Below are positions 17,569-26,410 of a stretch of 27,184 bases of DNA, in pieces. The notes beneath the pieces are model-generated. The model was given only the letters and a program-made list of their open reading frames with translations. It had not been told where the DNA came from and ran no database searches. The number at the start of each line of letters is the position of its first letter. Position 1 is the first letter of the stretch. Source of the DNA: an uncultured Alphaproteobacteria bacterium (lineage in GTDB: Bacteria; Pseudomonadota; Alphaproteobacteria; Paracaedibacterales; CAIULA01); assembly GCA_903905285.1 (NCBI GenBank), contig CAIVFQ010000093.1:1-27184 (forward strand). The letters run 5' to 3'. The translations under genes were made by a program, and so were the position numbers.

Positions 17569-18459
17569 ATGATGGACAACAAAGATTTATATGCAGATGT
17601 ACAGAACAACGTTAAAATTTGTTATCAAACCTTTGGACTTCCTAATAATCCGCCTTTTATATTACTGATGGGTAACGGGGCGCAAGGGATTTTCTGGCCA
17701 GATTTATTCTGCCAAAAGCTTGCGGAACGCGATTATTACGTGGTTCGGTTTGATTATCGAGATACTGGCTTATCTTCACATTTTGATTTTGATAAACATC
17801 CTTATGACTTCCTTGATATTGCCAAGGATATTTTAGGTTTTCTAAACGCACTGAAACTCGAAAAGGCTCATTTTGTTGGGCTTTCTATGGGAGGATTTAT
17901 TGCGCAATTACTTGCGATTCATTATTCAGAACATGTGCTCTCTGTAGTTTCCATGATGTCGACGTCTGATTATTCAAGCTTACTTTACACCTTGGAAGGC
18001 AGACCATTTTCTCCTTCCGGCTTGCCAGCTCCAAAAAAAGAATTCATGGATACTTTAGCAAAGATAGATCCAAGTTTGACAGAAATTGAAAAATTAATGG
18101 CAAATTGGAAGGCAGCAAATGGCTCTAAGGCTTCCTTTGATGAGAAAGATTGGTATGAACTTTTGAAATTTTCCATAGAGAGAGAAAAACATTCTGGTGG
18201 GATAGGTGGTGGGCATAATCATATGCGGGCCGCGGGTAGAATGCCCGATTTAAATCTTTTGCCAAGCCTCAGAAAAGTTGCCATTCCCTTTTTGGCTATA
18301 CAAGGAGGAGAGGATCCAATTTTCACCCCTGAGCATGGCAGAGAAACGGCAAGTTCTGTTCCAAATGGCAAATTATTAATAATAGAAAATATGGGACATG
18401 CCTTTGCACCTGAATTTTATGGTTTGATTATTAATGCTATTGTCGAGCAATTGACCTAA
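17569..18459 (+). CDS. Alpha/beta hydrolase
   Basis: This 296-residue protein has the alpha/beta-hydrolase layout. The oxyanion-hole segment ILLMGNGAQG lies near residue 32, the nucleophile elbow is GLSMGG with Ser106, the acid is Asp249 in GGEDPIF, and the His is His277 in MGHAF. A Gly/His-rich loop (GGIGGGHNHMRAAGR) precedes the last strands, as in the RdmC-like esterase/hydrolase group. There is no signal peptide, so it is cytoplasmic. Two consecutive ATGs (17569, 17572) follow a weak AAGAAG. It may be cotranscribed with radA. Substrate unknown; an esterase or lactonase is likely. Confidence 0.85.
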   Translation: MMDNKDLYADVQNNVKICYQTFGLPNNPPFILLMGNGAQGIFWPDLFCQKLAERDYYVVRFDYRDTGLSSHFDFDKHPYDFLDIAKDILGFLNALKLEKAHFVGLSMGGFIAQLLAIHYSEHVLSVVSMMSTSDYSSLLYTLEGRPFSPSGLPAPKKEFMDTLAKIDPSLTEIEKLMANWKAANGSKASFDEKDWYELLKFSIEREKHSGGIGGGHNHMRAAGRMPDLNLLPSLRKVAIPFLAIQGGEDPIFTPEHGRETASSVPNGKLLIIENMGHAFAPEFYGLIINAIVEQLT

Positions 18460-18464
18460 CATAC

Positions 18465-18498
18465 GAAATCAGAAAAGAGCAGAAACAGTTTTGATTTC
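18465..18498. terminator. Weak hairpin between convergent genes
   Basis: GAAATCAgAAAA pairs with TTTTGATTTC around a loop of about 12 bases, with a one-base bulge. It sits exactly between the convergent hydrolase and lipoprotein genes, where a bidirectional terminator is expected. The stem is AT-rich, so its strength is doubtful. Confidence 0.35.
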
Positions 18499-18689
18499 TA
18501 ACCCAAACAGTGAGGACCCTTGTTCTTTTGACATTCAATCCGATTAGCTATTTTCATAGGTTCTTCACGGCGACGACGTGCCTCTTCAATCTTTTTATCA
18601 ATTTTATTGGGAACACTAGGAACCGGTGGAGAACCACATCCCCCCAAACAAAACCCCATTAAAACAACAGAAGCCCACATTCTTGACAT
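18498..18689 (-). CDS. Small lipoprotein
   Basis: This 63-residue protein has an N-terminal hydrophobic signal and the lipobox LGGC with Cys18, followed by a proline-rich GSPPVPSVP linker. The rest is short, very basic and acidic (KKIEEARRRREEP). It ends in a small Cys-containing segment with two cysteines (IECQKNKGPHCLG), which could form a disulphide in the periplasm. GAGGGG lies about nine bases before the ATG. The start of the mature part recalls LptM/YifL, but the Leu-Lys-Gly-Pro core of that family is missing, so I leave it unnamed. Confidence 0.7.
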   Translation of the reverse strand: MSRMWASVVLMGFCLGGCGSPPVPSVPNKIDKKIEEARRRREEPMKIANRIECQKNKGPHCLG

Positions 18690-18765
18690 AAATCAATCCC
18701 CTCGAGTTAAAGAATAAGACATTCTCAGGATAATTTAACTTTTTAAGCTTGGCAAATCGAGTATA

Positions 18766-19662
18766 ATGTTAAAAAAATCAGTGTTTGTAAAAAGTTTGAC
18801 CGTTATCAGTCAAAAGAGATTTAAGGACCCCAGCCAGTGGCAGGACACTCCGTGGGTTGACCACGAAAGGCCTTCTTGGTTTACCTTTGCCCCTCCCCTT
18901 AAAGAATCAAGGAACAACCCGGCTAGTTTTGGATTTTTGTCATCCAACGACATGTCCGATGAAGGGGTGTTTTTGTCTCAGCCCCCTATCAGAGCAAACC
19001 AATACCCTCAAAGGAGGCCTCCCACGCAACGCCCTGTGCCTAAGTCTCATGTTAGACCCAAGACATTACCCCTTTTATCACTGGTATCTTACAAAAATAA
19101 TTGGCTAGATAAGGAGCTTTTCTTTGCCATGAATAAATTATCAATTGTCGGCATGGTCGCAGGTTTAATGTTTTTAGGTGCCCTGTTTTTTATCAGCGGG
19201 TTTTTATTAGCGCTTAATTTATATGTGTTACCCAACCACCAAACACCCGTAGCAGCAATCGCTGACGTCAACCCTCATCGTGCCAGTCCAAATGCCCTAT
19301 CGGCTGCACACAGGCCAACGGCGAAGGCTCCACCCCCAGCGACTGTACCTCAACAATATGCTAACGTCGGCGGAGTGACCATGATGCCTCCCCCTCACAA
19401 ACCTACCCAGGCACCTGTTCAACAGCAACCTCAGCCAATGATGCGACAGGTTCAGCCTCCGCCTCAGCAGGCCCCTTATCAACAGCAACCAGTTTATCAA
19501 CAACAACAACCGGTTTATCAATCTCAACCTTCTGCTGCCCCAGCACCCTATCCTGATGCTCGTTATGCTCAACAACCTGTAGCACCGGCTAATAACTCCT
19601 ATGCGCAACCACAGTATGCCCCTGCGTACGCACCTACTTACCAACAGGCGCCACAACAGTAA
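18766..19662 (+). CDS. Single-pass membrane protein with Pro/Gln-rich tail
   Basis: I recognise no family for this 298-residue protein. Residues 1-120 are polar, with several PP and RP clusters (YPQRRPPTQRPVPKS). One long hydrophobic span lies at about 125-155. The C-terminal 140 residues are low-complexity Pro/Gln/Tyr/Ala with imperfect repeats of YQQQPVYQQQ type. The probable topology is cytoplasmic N-terminus and periplasmic tail, as in FtsN- or TonB-like bitopic proteins, but neither a SPOR nor a TonB domain is present. The start is uncertain: the ATG at 18766 has no clear Shine-Dalgarno. The tail could span or bind peptidoglycan; that is inference. Confidence 0.65.
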   Translation: MLKKSVFVKSLTVISQKRFKDPSQWQDTPWVDHERPSWFTFAPPLKESRNNPASFGFLSSNDMSDEGVFLSQPPIRANQYPQRRPPTQRPVPKSHVRPKTLPLLSLVSYKNNWLDKELFFAMNKLSIVGMVAGLMFLGALFFISGFLLALNLYVLPNHQTPVAAIADVNPHRASPNALSAAHRPTAKAPPPATVPQQYANVGGVTMMPPPHKPTQAPVQQQPQPMMRQVQPPPQQAPYQQQPVYQQQQPVYQSQPSAAPAPYPDARYAQQPVAPANNSYAQPQYAPAYAPTYQQAPQQ

Positions 19663-19693
19663 ATTCATTCGGAATATTTAAGAAACCCCTTTT

Positions 19694-20683
19694 CTAGACA
19701 GGGGCTTTCACCGATCCAACAACAGGAAAGTGATCAGATCCACAGATTCCAAAGTTGTCAACAATTCGCATAGCCTCTTTTGGGTCATTTGGATTTTGAA
19801 ATGGGTAAGTCACCCAAAGCCCATGACTCCAAACAGCCGTGTCTCCTACGGCGGTTCCATTCCTAACATTGATATGGTCGATACTTGCATAAATTTGATT
19901 GTTATTATAGGACACCGTGAAAGGATGGGTTGCCTCTAATGGTTTTTTTGTATTGATAAACTCACTAGCAGAAAGCGTGCGCTGCACGCTGGCATGAGTT
20001 GTCGCACAGTTGAAGTCCCCCACCAATACCTGCGTGTCATTTGCAGAACCAAAAGAAGGAGACAGAATACCCAGAACCCCTTCCAATTCGTTTTTACGCC
20101 TTCCTCCAGTATCGCTGTCTAAATGCACATTCATAACATGAAAGACACGACTCGATCCTCGACTACTCTTGATTTTCGTATATACGGCATGATTTCCTGA
20201 ACCATTGGATGGATAAGAAGCAACATCCTGATGGCTAAGAATTTGCCACTTACTTTCATTAACAAATGTCGCATTACCGTTACGCACGGGCTTTTGAGGG
20301 TCAAGCTGATAGCCTGCCCAATAACTAATGTCATGATAAGACATAAAACCTGAGTAGACATGACCTAACTCGGCTGAAATCACACCATACATTTCGTCAG
20401 TCATTTCTTGAAAACACATGACATCTACGCCTGCCGCCTTCAATTCATCCACTTCTTTTTTAATTCCTTCAATACGATTACCAGTCAATAAATAGCCATA
20501 GGGTGTTGCACCTTTATATGGGTTTACTGGATAATACTTTGGATCAGCCCAACAAGACGCCAATCCATTGAATGTTGATATTGTGAGAGTGATATCCTCC
20601 GACACAGCAGAAACTGCCTGTGTTTGCATTGCCGTAAAAAGTCCAAAACCTAACACCAACGCTTTTACCATATACTTTGGCAT
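19694..20683 (-). CDS. Exported endonuclease/exonuclease/phosphatase (DNase I-fold) protein
   Basis: A signal peptide (residues 1-26, cleavage near AVSA) predicts export. The DNase I-fold metal and catalytic residues are all present: Asn39 in STFNGLAS, Glu93 in CFQEMTDEM, His187 in NVHLDSD, Asp223/Asn225 in VGDFNC, Asp269 in SIDHINV, and Asp317/His318 in GSDHFPVVG. Family members are nucleases, sphingomyelinases or phosphoinositide phosphatases; sequence alone does not decide between them. The Shine-Dalgarno AAGGAGG is near perfect, five bases before the ATG. A secreted nuclease for nutrient scavenging or a host-directed phosphodiesterase are both plausible. Confidence 0.88.
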   Translation of the reverse strand: MPKYMVKALVLGFGLFTAMQTQAVSAVSEDITLTISTFNGLASCWADPKYYPVNPYKGATPYGYLLTGNRIEGIKKEVDELKAAGVDVMCFQEMTDEMYGVISAELGHVYSGFMSYHDISYWAGYQLDPQKPVRNGNATFVNESKWQILSHQDVASYPSNGSGNHAVYTKIKSSRGSSRVFHVMNVHLDSDTGGRRKNELEGVLGILSPSFGSANDTQVLVGDFNCATTHASVQRTLSASEFINTKKPLEATHPFTVSYNNNQIYASIDHINVRNGTAVGDTAVWSHGLWVTYPFQNPNDPKEAMRIVDNFGICGSDHFPVVGSVKAPV

Positions 20684-20724
20684 AACAATCCTCCTTAAAT
20701 AATAAACAGATATACTTCCGTCCT

Positions 20725-20753
20725 TATGTAAGATAGGGCGCCAATATTAACAA
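20725..20753 (-). promoter_or_regulatory. Possible sigma-70 promoter of the DNase I-fold gene
   Basis: Read on the minus strand, TTGTTA and TACATA are separated by 17 bases, about 40 bases before the start codon. The -10 matches the consensus poorly, so this is a tentative assignment by position. Confidence 0.25.
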
Positions 20754-20767
20754 ATAGTTAAAAAAAA

Positions 20768-21058
20768 TTAAGAAGATTGATTGGAGATTTGATGCTGAAT
20801 AATTTTTTCAGCCTCTTGAACAGACTGAACCGTATGCCAATCACCTTGTGGATAAACAACAACCGTGGGGCCATGCTTGCACGCACCCAGGCAACCCGCC
20901 TTATTAATGCGAATGTTTTTAAGGCCAAGTTCCTTAACCCGCGCCTTCATATAATTCAAGATTGTGTCAGACCCTTTTGACAGGCAACACCCCAACGGGT
21001 GACCTTCCGGGCGTTGGTTTTGGCAAATAAAAACGTGATATTTAAAATTCGGATACAT
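20768..21058 (-). CDS. Thioredoxin-fold [2Fe-2S] ferredoxin
   Basis: This 96-residue protein matches the Shethna-type, thioredoxin-fold [2Fe-2S] ferredoxins (COG3411), which carry electrons in the cytoplasm. The four cluster cysteines are supplied by HVFICQNQRPEGHPLGCC near the N-terminus and NKAGCLGACKHGPTVVVYP in the second half. I place the start at the ATG at 21058 because the longer frame (from 21118) runs into the tRNA-Leu gene and matches no ferredoxin sequence. The start codon is only 16 bases from the tRNA 3' end and has no Shine-Dalgarno, so the mRNA is probably released from a tRNA-mRNA transcript. Confidence 0.9.
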   Translation of the reverse strand: MYPNFKYHVFICQNQRPEGHPLGCCLSKGSDTILNYMKARVKELGLKNIRINKAGCLGACKHGPTVVVYPQGDWHTVQSVQEAEKIIQHQISNQSS

Positions 21059-21074
21059 TTCGTACAACAAAGTT

Positions 21075-21161
21075 TGGTGCCCAGAAGAAGACTCGAACTT
21101 CCAAGGGCTTGCGCCCACTAATACCTGAAACTAGCGCGTCTACCAATTCCGCCATCTGGGC
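21075..21161 (-). tRNA. tRNA-Leu(CAG)
   Basis: The minus strand folds as an 87-nt class II tRNA with encoded CCA. The acceptor stem is GCCCAGA against TCTGGGC, with discriminator A. The D-arm has the leucine-type GGCGGAATTGGTAGACGCGC, and the anticodon stem CTAGT/ATTAG surrounds loop TTCAGGT, giving anticodon CAG (leucine, CUG codons). The variable arm is TGGGCGCAAGCCCTT and the T-loop TTCGAGT. Confidence 0.95.
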
Positions 21162-21266
21162 AACCTACTTAGTAACTAAAGAATTTAGGGCCGTCTTGTC
21201 AATTAATTATTAACCTTTTGCTGACAAACTTAAAGATAAGGACATTTCGTATCAGACCTTTTTTTC

Positions 21267-21563
21267 ATGAAACCGCAAAACAATCAAATTCTTGTTCATG
21301 TTTTTGCCATCTTAGGCACAGGCGCCTTTTGGTTAGGCATTGAGGGGGGCGTTTCATTTTTAACAAAAGGATCGATAAGCCCCTTAACCTTAGTTATCCA
21401 CGCCCTGGCCACCACTCTTATCGCTTACAGCTTAGATGTTTTTAAACAACGCCGAGCCAACCGTGATTTTATTCTTGTCACGTTATTTCGACCCATCACC
21501 TCAACATCGCAACCAAACAGAACCTCTACGGAAGCTACCAACCAAAGGAATCCCGTTGTATGA
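21267..21563 (+). CDS. Small two-helix membrane protein, first of a pair
   Basis: I do not recognise this 98-residue protein. It has two hydrophobic segments, about residues 8-32 and 38-58, then a basic stretch (KQRRANRDF) and a polar Thr/Asn-rich tail. The positive-inside rule puts the C-terminal tail in the cytoplasm. Its stop overlaps the start of the next gene as ATGA, so the two are translationally coupled and probably act together. There is no clear Shine-Dalgarno before the ATG at 21267. Confidence 0.6.
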   Translation: MKPQNNQILVHVFAILGTGAFWLGIEGGVSFLTKGSISPLTLVIHALATTLIAYSLDVFKQRRANRDFILVTLFRPITSTSQPNRTSTEATNQRNPVV

Positions 21564-21781
21564 AAGACACCTTAAAAACTTGCCTTAGCTTTTGCAGCCA
21601 TAGCCTTTTTTATCTGGCAATAACCTCTTGCTTAGTTGGCATACTTTTAACAACCTTACACATTGTTGGCATAGTCAAAAACTTTGACATGTTGCTGACA
21701 TATTATACAGTTGCCAGCTTTAGCATTTGGCTTTTAACCATGCCATTGGTTTGTCTGAAAAGGGTTAAGAACAGCCGCTAG
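21560..21781 (+). CDS. Small two-helix membrane protein, second of a pair
   Basis: This 73-residue protein has two long hydrophobic segments (about 14-38 and 43-65) with a short basic end (KRVKNSR). It starts inside the stop codon of the previous gene, and its last 17 bases overlap the 3' end of nrdJ on the opposite strand. The pair resembles small membrane modules such as transporter subunits, holin-like proteins or membrane toxins in size only. No function can be assigned from sequence. Confidence 0.6.
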   Translation: MKDTLKTCLSFCSHSLFYLAITSCLVGILLTTLHIVGIVKNFDMLLTYYTVASFSIWLLTMPLVCLKRVKNSR

Positions 21782-24700
21782 TCGCCCCGCAGGTGTTACA
21801 CTTTAGGCAAGTTCCATTTCGCACCATGGTAAAGTTTCCACAATCACCACAAGCATCACCTTGATAGCCCTGCAACTTGGCCTGGCTAACCCGGTCAATA
21901 TCATGGCGTTTTTTAACTTTGGCACTGGCCGTGGCATAGCTGACAATTTTACCGTGGGTTCCCGTGGCAAGGGCTACACCCTCTTCTTCCTCAAACGATT
22001 GCAAACCAGCCGTCGTCTCTTCGATGGATGTCTGTGACTCGGTCAACAACACAGGGTAATCTGCTAAAGTCCCAATCGTGTCCGGTGACAAGTCAGCCGG
22101 CTGAACATGGGCCAAATCATGACGCCCCATATACGTGATCGCCAGTTCCCGGAAAATATAATCCAAAATAGAGGTTGCCATGCGGATGGTGTCGTTTCCT
22201 TCCACCAAACCAGACGGTTCAAACCGGGTAAAGGTAAACGCCTCAACGTATTCCTCTAACGGCACGCCATACTGCAGACCAATGGAAATCGCCATGGCAA
22301 AATTGTGCATCAATGATCGGAACGATGCCCCTTCTTTGTGCATATCCACGAAGATTTCGCCCAAAGTGCCGTCTTCATAGGTACCCGTGCGCAAATAGAT
22401 TTTATGCCCACCAACAGCCGCCTTTTGGGTATAGCCACTCCGTCGGTTTGGCAACTTGCGACGGTGCGAATGATGGATTACACGTTCGATGACCTTCTCC
22501 ACAATCTTTTCAGCCACAACCTGAACTTTTTCTGTTTGGGATAATTCGGAAATATCTTCATCATCCAATACCGCTGCATTCAACGGCTGTGATAATTTGG
22601 AGCCATCCCGATACAATGCATTGGCTTTAATACCCAACTGCCAAGACTTTAAATAAGCCTCTTTACAGTCTTCAAGCGTGGCATTGTTTGGCATATTGAC
22701 GGTTTTTGAAATGGCCCCTGATATGAAAGGCTGAACAGCCGCCATCATTTCGATATGGCTTTGAATCGATAAGAATCGTTTGCCAATACGTCTACAAGGG
22801 CTGGCACAATCAAACACAGGAAGGTGTTCGTCTTTTAGATAAGGCGCCCCTTCTAATGTCATCGTGCCACAGCAATAAGCATTCGCTGCTTCTATATCAT
22901 CTTTGGTGAATCCCAAAGAGGTCAGCATATCAAACGCCGGGTCATTTAGTTGTTCTTCAGTGAAGCCCAATGTTTTTTTGCAGAAATCTTCGCCTAGATT
23001 CCACTTATTGAACACAAATTTAATATCAAAGGCTGCGGCCAGACTGCCCTTAAGTTTTTCCAATACAACATCTGTAAATCCTTTCTTTTTTAATGATTCG
23101 AAAGAAAGGACTGTGGCCCCTTCTAACGTGCTATGTCCCACCGCATATTGTGTCATTTTGGTGATTTGTTGATCGTCGTAGCCTAAAGTTTTTAAGGCTT
23201 TTGGCACCATCTGGTTGATAATTTTGAAATACCCCCCGCCGGCTAGTTTTTTGAATTTGACCAAGGCAAAGTCGGGTTCAACACCTGTGGTGTCACAATC
23301 CATCACCAAACCAATCGTACCGGTTGGCGCAATTACCGTGGTCTGGGCGTTTCTATACCCATATTTTTCACCCAAGGTTAAAGCATGATCCCACGCCTGT
23401 TTTGCAGCAATGGCAACCTCTGCCAATGGGCAATCTTTAGCTTTTAAGGCAACAGGCAAAATAGACAGTTTTTCATACCCTTTCGCCTCGCCATAGGCAG
23501 CACGTTTGTGGTTGCGCATCACACGCAGCATGTCTTCGCTGTTTTTAGCATAGCCGGAAAAAGCCCCTAATTCCTTTGCCATCTTGGCAGAGGTGGCATA
23601 GGAAGAGCCCGTCAAAACTGCTGCCAAAGAACCGGCCAGCGACCGTCCTTGAGGGCTGTCATAAGGAATTCCCATTTCCATCAACAAGCCGCCCATGTTG
23701 GCATAGCCTAAGCCTAGAGTACGGTATTCATAAGACAGTTGTGCAATCTCTTTCGAAGGGAACTGGGCCATGGCAACGGAAATTTCCAGAACCATTGTCC
23801 ACAAAGTGATGCCATGTTGATACAAGGTGACATCAAATTTTTGATCCGAATAAAATGTCGCCAAGTTTAACGACGCCAAGTTACAAGCCGTGTCGTTTAA
23901 GAACATATATTCTGAACAAGGGTTCGAGGCTGTAATCCGACCACTTTTAGGGCAAGTATGCCATTCATTGATGGTCGTATCAAATTGCACGCCAGGGTCA
24001 GCACACGCCCAAGCCGCATATCCAATCTGATCCCACAACTGGCGGGCTTTAACGGTTTTAATAACCCGTTTATCGATACGGGCTGTCAGATGCCAATCTT
24101 TGTCGTCAACAACTGCCTTTAAAAATTCATTATTAAGACGCACAGAATTGTTAGAGTTTTGCCCTGATACAGTGGCATAAGCCTCAGAATTCCAGTCAGT
24201 ATCGTAAACAGGAACATCGATATCTGTATGCCCCAGTTCAGCCAACTGAAGAGTACGACGAATCGAATTGTCAGGAATTAAGGATTGCCGCGCGGTATGG
24301 ATTGCCTTTTTTAAAACAGCATTCTTTTTGGGGTCAAAGCGTTGATCGTCTGGCAAATCACTGGTCAGGCAGGCCTGTAGAATCTCTGTCAAATGGCGTT
24401 TGTTTATCTTTGAACCAGTGACAAGGGCAGCAACCTTTTGCTCCTCTATCACTTTCCAATTAATGAATTCTTCAATATCAGGATGATCAATATCCAACAC
24501 CACCATTTTAGCCGCACGACGAGTCGTACCACCTGATTTAATAGCGCCAGCGGAACGATCACCAATTTTTAAAAAGCTCATCAAGCCAGAGGATCTCCCT
24601 CCCCCTGATAAGTTTTCGCCCGATCCGCGTAAATTGGAAAAGTTGGTGCCAGTGCCTGACCCATATTTGAACAAACGGGCTTCACGCACCCATAGATCCA

Positions 24701-25319
24701 TAATACCGCCTTCATTCACCAAATCATCATCGATGCTTTGAATAAAACAGGCGTGGGGTTGCGGGCGTTCATAAGCAGAGCTTGAAGCAACCAGTTGCTT
24801 GGTTTTATCATCGACATAGAAATGTCCCTGAGCTGGACCATCAATGCCATACGCCCAATGAAGACCGGTGTTAAACCATTGTGGTGAATTGGGGGCGCAC
24901 ATTTGCTTGGCCAGCATATAACGCAGTTCGTCATAAAACGCTAAGGCGTCTTCTTCGCCGTCAAAGTATTTACCTTTCCAACCCCAATACGTCCAGGCCC
25001 CTGCCATACGGTCGAACACTTGTTTGGCTGACCGTTCACCGGCAAAAGTGGTTCCAGGCTTTGCAGCATGGCGTGATAGCCATTCGGGAACGCCGCTTTC
25101 TTCGATAATGATGGTTTCTTGAGGAATGCCGGCTTTACGGAAATATTTCTGCGCGATCACATCACACGCCACCTGTGACCATTGTGCAGGCACATCGATG
25201 TCTTTTTGGTGGAAAACAATTGACCCATCAGGATTACGAATCTCGCTACTTGCTTTACGGAATTCAAGTAAGCTATAGGGAGACTGCCCAGCAACAGTAC
25301 AGCGGCGCTCTATCTTCAT
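21765..25319 (-). CDS. nrdJ: Vitamin B12-dependent (class II) ribonucleotide reductase
   Basis: This enzyme makes deoxyribonucleotides using adenosylcobalamin to generate the thiyl radical, so it works with or without oxygen. It is 1184 residues, the long alphaproteobacterial form. The substrate-site cysteine is in PHACFIQS (Cys191), and the active-site NPCSE (Asn466, Cys468, Glu470) is intact. Nearby motifs include [11 protein letters not shown] (142-152) and [14 protein letters not shown]. The last 30 residues form a four-or-more-cysteine ribbon ([15 protein letters not shown]), the mobile redox/zinc tail of this subfamily. AAGGGA lies nine bases before the ATG. No cobalamin riboswitch or clear NrdR box is visible upstream. 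Confidence 0.97.
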   Translation of the reverse strand: MKIERRCTVAGQSPYSLLEFRKASSEIRNPDGSIVFHQKDIDVPAQWSQVACDVIAQKYFRKAGIPQETIIIEESGVPEWLSRHAAKPGTTFAGERSAKQVFDRMAGAWTYWGWKGKYFDGEEDALAFYDELRYMLAKQMCAPNSPQWFNTGLHWAYGIDGPAQGHFYVDDKTKQLVASSSAYERPQPHACFIQSIDDDLVNEGGIMDLWVREARLFKYGSGTGTNFSNLRGSGENLSGGGRSSGLMSFLKIGDRSAGAIKSGGTTRRAAKMVVLDIDHPDIEEFINWKVIEEQKVAALVTGSKINKRHLTEILQACLTSDLPDDQRFDPKKNAVLKKAIHTARQSLIPDNSIRRTLQLAELGHTDIDVPVYDTDWNSEAYATVSGQNSNNSVRLNNEFLKAVVDDKDWHLTARIDKRVIKTVKARQLWDQIGYAAWACADPGVQFDTTINEWHTCPKSGRITASNPCSEYMFLNDTACNLASLNLATFYSDQKFDVTLYQHGITLWTMVLEISVAMAQFPSKEIAQLSYEYRTLGLGYANMGGLLMEMGIPYDSPQGRSLAGSLAAVLTGSSYATSAKMAKELGAFSGYAKNSEDMLRVMRNHKRAAYGEAKGYEKLSILPVALKAKDCPLAEVAIAAKQAWDHALTLGEKYGYRNAQTTVIAPTGTIGLVMDCDTTGVEPDFALVKFKKLAGGGYFKIINQMVPKALKTLGYDDQQITKMTQYAVGHSTLEGATVLSFESLKKKGFTDVVLEKLKGSLAAAFDIKFVFNKWNLGEDFCKKTLGFTEEQLNDPAFDMLTSLGFTKDDIEAANAYCCGTMTLEGAPYLKDEHLPVFDCASPCRRIGKRFLSIQSHIEMMAAVQPFISGAISKTVNMPNNATLEDCKEAYLKSWQLGIKANALYRDGSKLSQPLNAAVLDDEDISELSQTEKVQVVAEKIVEKVIERVIHHSHRRKLPNRRSGYTQKAAVGGHKIYLRTGTYEDGTLGEIFVDMHKEGASFRSLMHNFAMAISIGLQYGVPLEEYVEAFTFTRFEPSGLVEGNDTIRMATSILDYIFRELAITYMGRHDLAHVQPADLSPDTIGTLADYPVLLTESQTSIEETTAGLQSFEEEEGVALATGTHGKIVSYATASAKVKKRHDIDRVSQAKLQGYQGDACGDCGNFTMVRNGTCLKCNTCGATSGCS

Positions 25320-25588
25320 GAATCAAAGTCCCTTTCGTTCTAAAGAATTTCAAATTTTTACTAAATACAGTAGATTTTTTCTGACCTTTATCTACATCTA
25401 GTTATATAGACCATGAAAAAAATCAAAACACAAGTCTTGAAAAGATAAAAAAACGGTGATAAAGAGGCCCTTTTTATAAGTGATTTTGGAACAGGATTTG
25501 TTCGACGTTCAAGATTTGCCGTTAACAAAATATTCACCATTTTAAGTTAAATTACATCTAATACCCACACATCCTTTGAAGACCTTAC

Positions 25589-26380
25589 ATGATTAATGCC
25601 GTAAAAATATTAACCATAACTCTGGCTTTACAAGGGGTAGCATATGCTGCTTCGTCTTCCTCTGAGGCTGTAAGCGCACCAATCTCTGAGAAAAAACCAA
25701 GCGGGTTGCTGTTGTTAAAAAGGGAAGCGAAAGAAACAATTTCTTGGGATGAACTTCGTGGCTTTGCAACCAGTACTCCAGAACAGCTTATTCTGGACTT
25801 TGATGCAATCGTTGGTGGAGGCCAAGGACATAATACCCTAGTCACTTTATTCGAACCGGAAAGTCTGGGAAAACAGGTATCAGGCTTTAACCTGAAAGAC
25901 AATCAATCTGGCCTAGAATTAATCGCCGCTGGATTAGCCTATTATGTCACGCAACAATACGACAACGGAATCATAGCAAGTTACAGAGCCATACAAAGGT
26001 TCAGGGAAACCAGAAACTCCAGTGATTTTACACGCGATCCACTTGATAACTTAGCACGCTACATTGCCTTATGGTGTTATGAAAAAAGATCTTTCCAAAC
26101 AAAAGATCATATGGATTTTGTTTGGTCAGCAAGAACCCATGAAATGCTTAGGCATCCCGAAAAAGCAAGCCTGAGGCACTTCAATGCTGGCACCCAATAT
26201 CAATTGAAAGCAAAAAGCACAAACGACGTAAGCTTTTTTGAAAAAGCTGCCTTCCATTATAGATATGCAAGATCGTTAGCTAATTCAGATGAATTTGACA
26301 AGTACGAAAAACTCACCGTAAGTCAATATAAAACCCTACTGGAAAATTCTGCCCTGACTTGTTATAGACAAGTAGCCTAA
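25589..26380 (+). CDS. Exported TPR-like protein, 5' part of an interrupted gene
   Basis: This 263-residue frame begins with a signal peptide (MINAVKILTITLALQGVAYA, cleavage near 20). It continues with helical, repeat-like sequence (ELIAAGLAYYVTQQYDNG; KAAFHYRYARSLANSDEF) that resembles Sel1/TPR solenoids. It ends at a TAA at 26378-26380, but the same frame stays open for ten more codons and runs into the next frame, up to 27019. The two parts therefore look like one gene of about 476 codons broken by a single nonsense change, for example CAA to TAA. There is no strong Shine-Dalgarno before the ATG. Confidence 0.65.
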   Translation: MINAVKILTITLALQGVAYAASSSSEAVSAPISEKKPSGLLLLKREAKETISWDELRGFATSTPEQLILDFDAIVGGGQGHNTLVTLFEPESLGKQVSGFNLKDNQSGLELIAAGLAYYVTQQYDNGIIASYRAIQRFRETRNSSDFTRDPLDNLARYIALWCYEKRSFQTKDHMDFVWSARTHEMLRHPEKASLRHFNAGTQYQLKAKSTNDVSFFEKAAFHYRYARSLANSDEFDKYEKLTVSQYKTLLENSALTCYRQVA

Positions 26381-26410
26381 ACCTTTAGCAGCAGAAAAAC
26401 ACTGACTGGC

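Noticed and set aside
18762..18767. TATAAT as a promoter -10 of the Pro/Gln-rich protein
   Set aside because: It overlaps the putative start codon and has no suitable -35 at 16-18 bases, so it is probably coincidence.
19683..19708. A hairpin (CCCCT/AGGGG) between the convergent Pro/Gln-rich and DNase I-fold genes as a terminator
   Set aside because: The stem is short, has a bulge and overlaps the stop codon; only a weak T-run follows on the minus strand.
21059..21118. A longer ferredoxin start inside tRNA-Leu
   Set aside because: The added residues are translated tRNA sequence and match nothing in the ferredoxin family.
25360..25410. NrdR-like boxes before nrdJ (ACTAAATACAGT and TCTAGTTATATAGA)
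   Set aside because: Both are imperfect palindromes that differ from the NrdR consensus, and their spacing (about 38 bases) does not fit the usual pairing.
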